30,150 bases of DNA from Acanthaster planci (lineage: Eukaryota; Echinodermata; Asteroidea; Valvatida; Acanthasteridae), in NCBI RefSeq assembly GCF_001949145.1, contig NW_019091473.1, positions 15,619 to 45,768 of the forward strand, written 5' to 3'. The notes under the pieces were generated by a model that saw only the letters and a program-made list of their open reading frames with translations, was not told the origin of the DNA and searched no databases. A program made the translations under genes and the position numbers. Shown here one piece after another: positions 28,960 through 30,150 of the stretch (within the stretch, counting starts at the first letter, position 1; each line of letters opens with the position of its first letter).

Positions 28960-30150
28960 ACTCTCACTAGCACCCTGGGCTAATTCATACCCCTCTCGCA
29001 TCGGTCCAAGCTAAGCTAGCTGGTCATTCATACAGTTACATTTCTTCGCCGCAAGAATGGCTACTATTGCACTTCTCTCGGAAAGGGTCTTTAATGCAGG
29101 CACACATTGTCAAACTGTGTTAGGTTTACCTTTGACCTTGGGTGAATGATTTATTCATCTGTAGGCGTGGCCTATCGAGGCATCAGTTCTCGGACTGCGC
29201 GTCCAAAGTGTATACTTACCTAGGTCACTGGTGAGTGCATCATGCTGTCTGTACATGTATAATGTATACACGTGTGTGGGTTTAGACACACGGCTTTAAC
29301 CACAACTCCTGAGATGTGAATCATTGCTCGACATTTTGTTTTCTCATTGTTGGGTATTGCAGCAGAAAGCCTCGACGATGTAAGCCTGAATTAACATTGT
29401 TAAATGACTGATTTGAAGCTGCAGTTTTGCTGCTGGTGACAGCCTATAATCTCGGCAGAGTCGTGAGTTAATCTTTCTAGTACTGAAGTTATAAGTGTGA
29501 TTATTTTGCTGTAATTTCTGCCAAAGTGTAGGCGGTTTTGTAACGATGTGCTTTGTAATGCTGGGTCAATTTACGTTGCATATTGTATACATGACTTAGT
29601 ATAACACGGTTATTTCAGAATGTTATGTTAGAAACCTTGTTTTTATAAATTATATTGATGATTTATACCATGATTAAACGGAATCAACATCACACGGTGA
29701 CAGGCAAATTTGTGTCGCAAGTCTAACTGTTATTTTGGGGGCGTCAGTGACCAAGAGCTAGGCTTATCGGCAGTCGCACAGAAACTGCAACAGTTCAGTG
29801 CCTCTGACTGCTGTTTATCACTGCAGTCTCTCTCTCTCATTGCGACTCGACCGAGTGCTGTTCGACGGTAGTTAAATGTCTGAGACAGCTGTCAAACTGG
29901 AGTTTGATGACGTTGGAGTGCAGCTTGAAGTTCCTCCGATGGTGACAGGATTCTGAACACAGTGTGCTACTTGACGACTACCATGGTGACCGCAGTTGAA
30001 GGACCTTCACCTCAGAGTTCCTGGGAGAAGTTCGCGACATGTCTGCACAGGACACCACGTTAGCTGGAATGTAGAACTTCCATCCAAGGGCAGGGAACAA
30101 CGAACTTTGACTTAAACTTTGGTCCATTGTTTCTCAATTTGATGAAACTT
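28960..30150. other. Right end of window, possible 5' region of a gene
   Basis: No gene can be called. A CTCTCTCTCTC run at 29826-29838, and at 29877 an ATG opening a 26-codon frame (MSETAVKLEFDDVGVQLEV) that ends at TGA. The short acidic peptide could be a first exon or upstream ORF, but no splice donor is convincing. Confidence 0.3.

Noticed and set aside
28665-29001. Short ORFs in the GC-rich block
   Set aside because: Open frames on both strands follow from GC-richness; no motif, and the stem-loop pattern explains the composition better.

Overview
ORGANISM. The window reads as draft-assembly DNA of an animal, most likely a marine invertebrate (cnidarian or basal deuterostome; I cannot decide which). 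Grounds: no bacterial-style gene packing, phase-matched exons with canonical splice signals, a tRNA-derived SINE, foldback and terminal-inverted-repeat elements, many minisatellites, many TACATGTA/GTACATGTAC palindromes, relics of a Polinton/Maverick DNA transposon, and a 658-base assembly gap. No rRNA gene, true tRNA gene, CRISPR array or bacterial operon is visible.

LAYOUT. (1) 1-2640: broken Polinton/Maverick relic on the + strand: a small membrane protein, the retroviral-type integrase (frameshifted, but with all three catalytic acidic residues still encoded), a G-rich structured spacer, a small ORF, and a fragment of a polymerase-side protein. (2) 2642-7140: repeats. A 1.15 kb segment is tandemly duplicated at about 99 % identity; related shorter repeats follow, then three ~145-base and three ~240-base tandem units. 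Six perfect TGACGTCA palindromes lie in this stretch. (3) 7163-12568, minus strand: a multi-exon gene relic with zinc fingers, a tyrosine-recombinase-like core and a C-terminal Myb/SANT-like exon. The large exon carries stops and frameshifts, whereas the three small 3' exons are intact, phase 1 throughout, and two of them are duplicates. A foldback repeat containing two histone-type stem-loops sits in an intron. (4) 12569-13226: N gap, bordered by a 42-base minisatellite. (5) 13400-23340: mostly non-coding, with a 21-base A-rich array, a C2H2 zinc-finger ORF interrupted by one TAG, a tRNA-SINE, MITE-like elements, a 16-base TTAGGGTT minisatellite and a ~190-base dispersed repeat present twice. 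(6) 23347-28422: a 5.1 kb element with ~70-base terminal inverted repeats beginning AGTAGT. (7) 28423-30150: host-like flank with a run of strong short hairpins at 28745-28959.

MOST INTERESTING. The 5.1 kb element does not match a transposon family I recognise. Nearly all of its interior is one long coding region present twice in opposite orientation (arms about 1.5-1.65 kb, around 95 % or more alike where I compared them). The + copy keeps a unique 3' end that closes between the arms; the - copy starts at an ATG that abuts an internal copy of the terminal repeat. Its right end is itself a 300-base imperfect palindrome made of two terminal repeats facing each other, reminiscent of hairpin-ended linear replicons. 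The coding copies are decayed; their function is unassigned.

LIMITS. Everything here is read by eye. Family names for the Polinton integrase are firm; for the tyrosine-recombinase-like gene moderate; for the 5.1 kb element's protein I offer no firm assignment. Many frameshifts fall in or near homopolymers, so some could be assembly errors rather than real decay.
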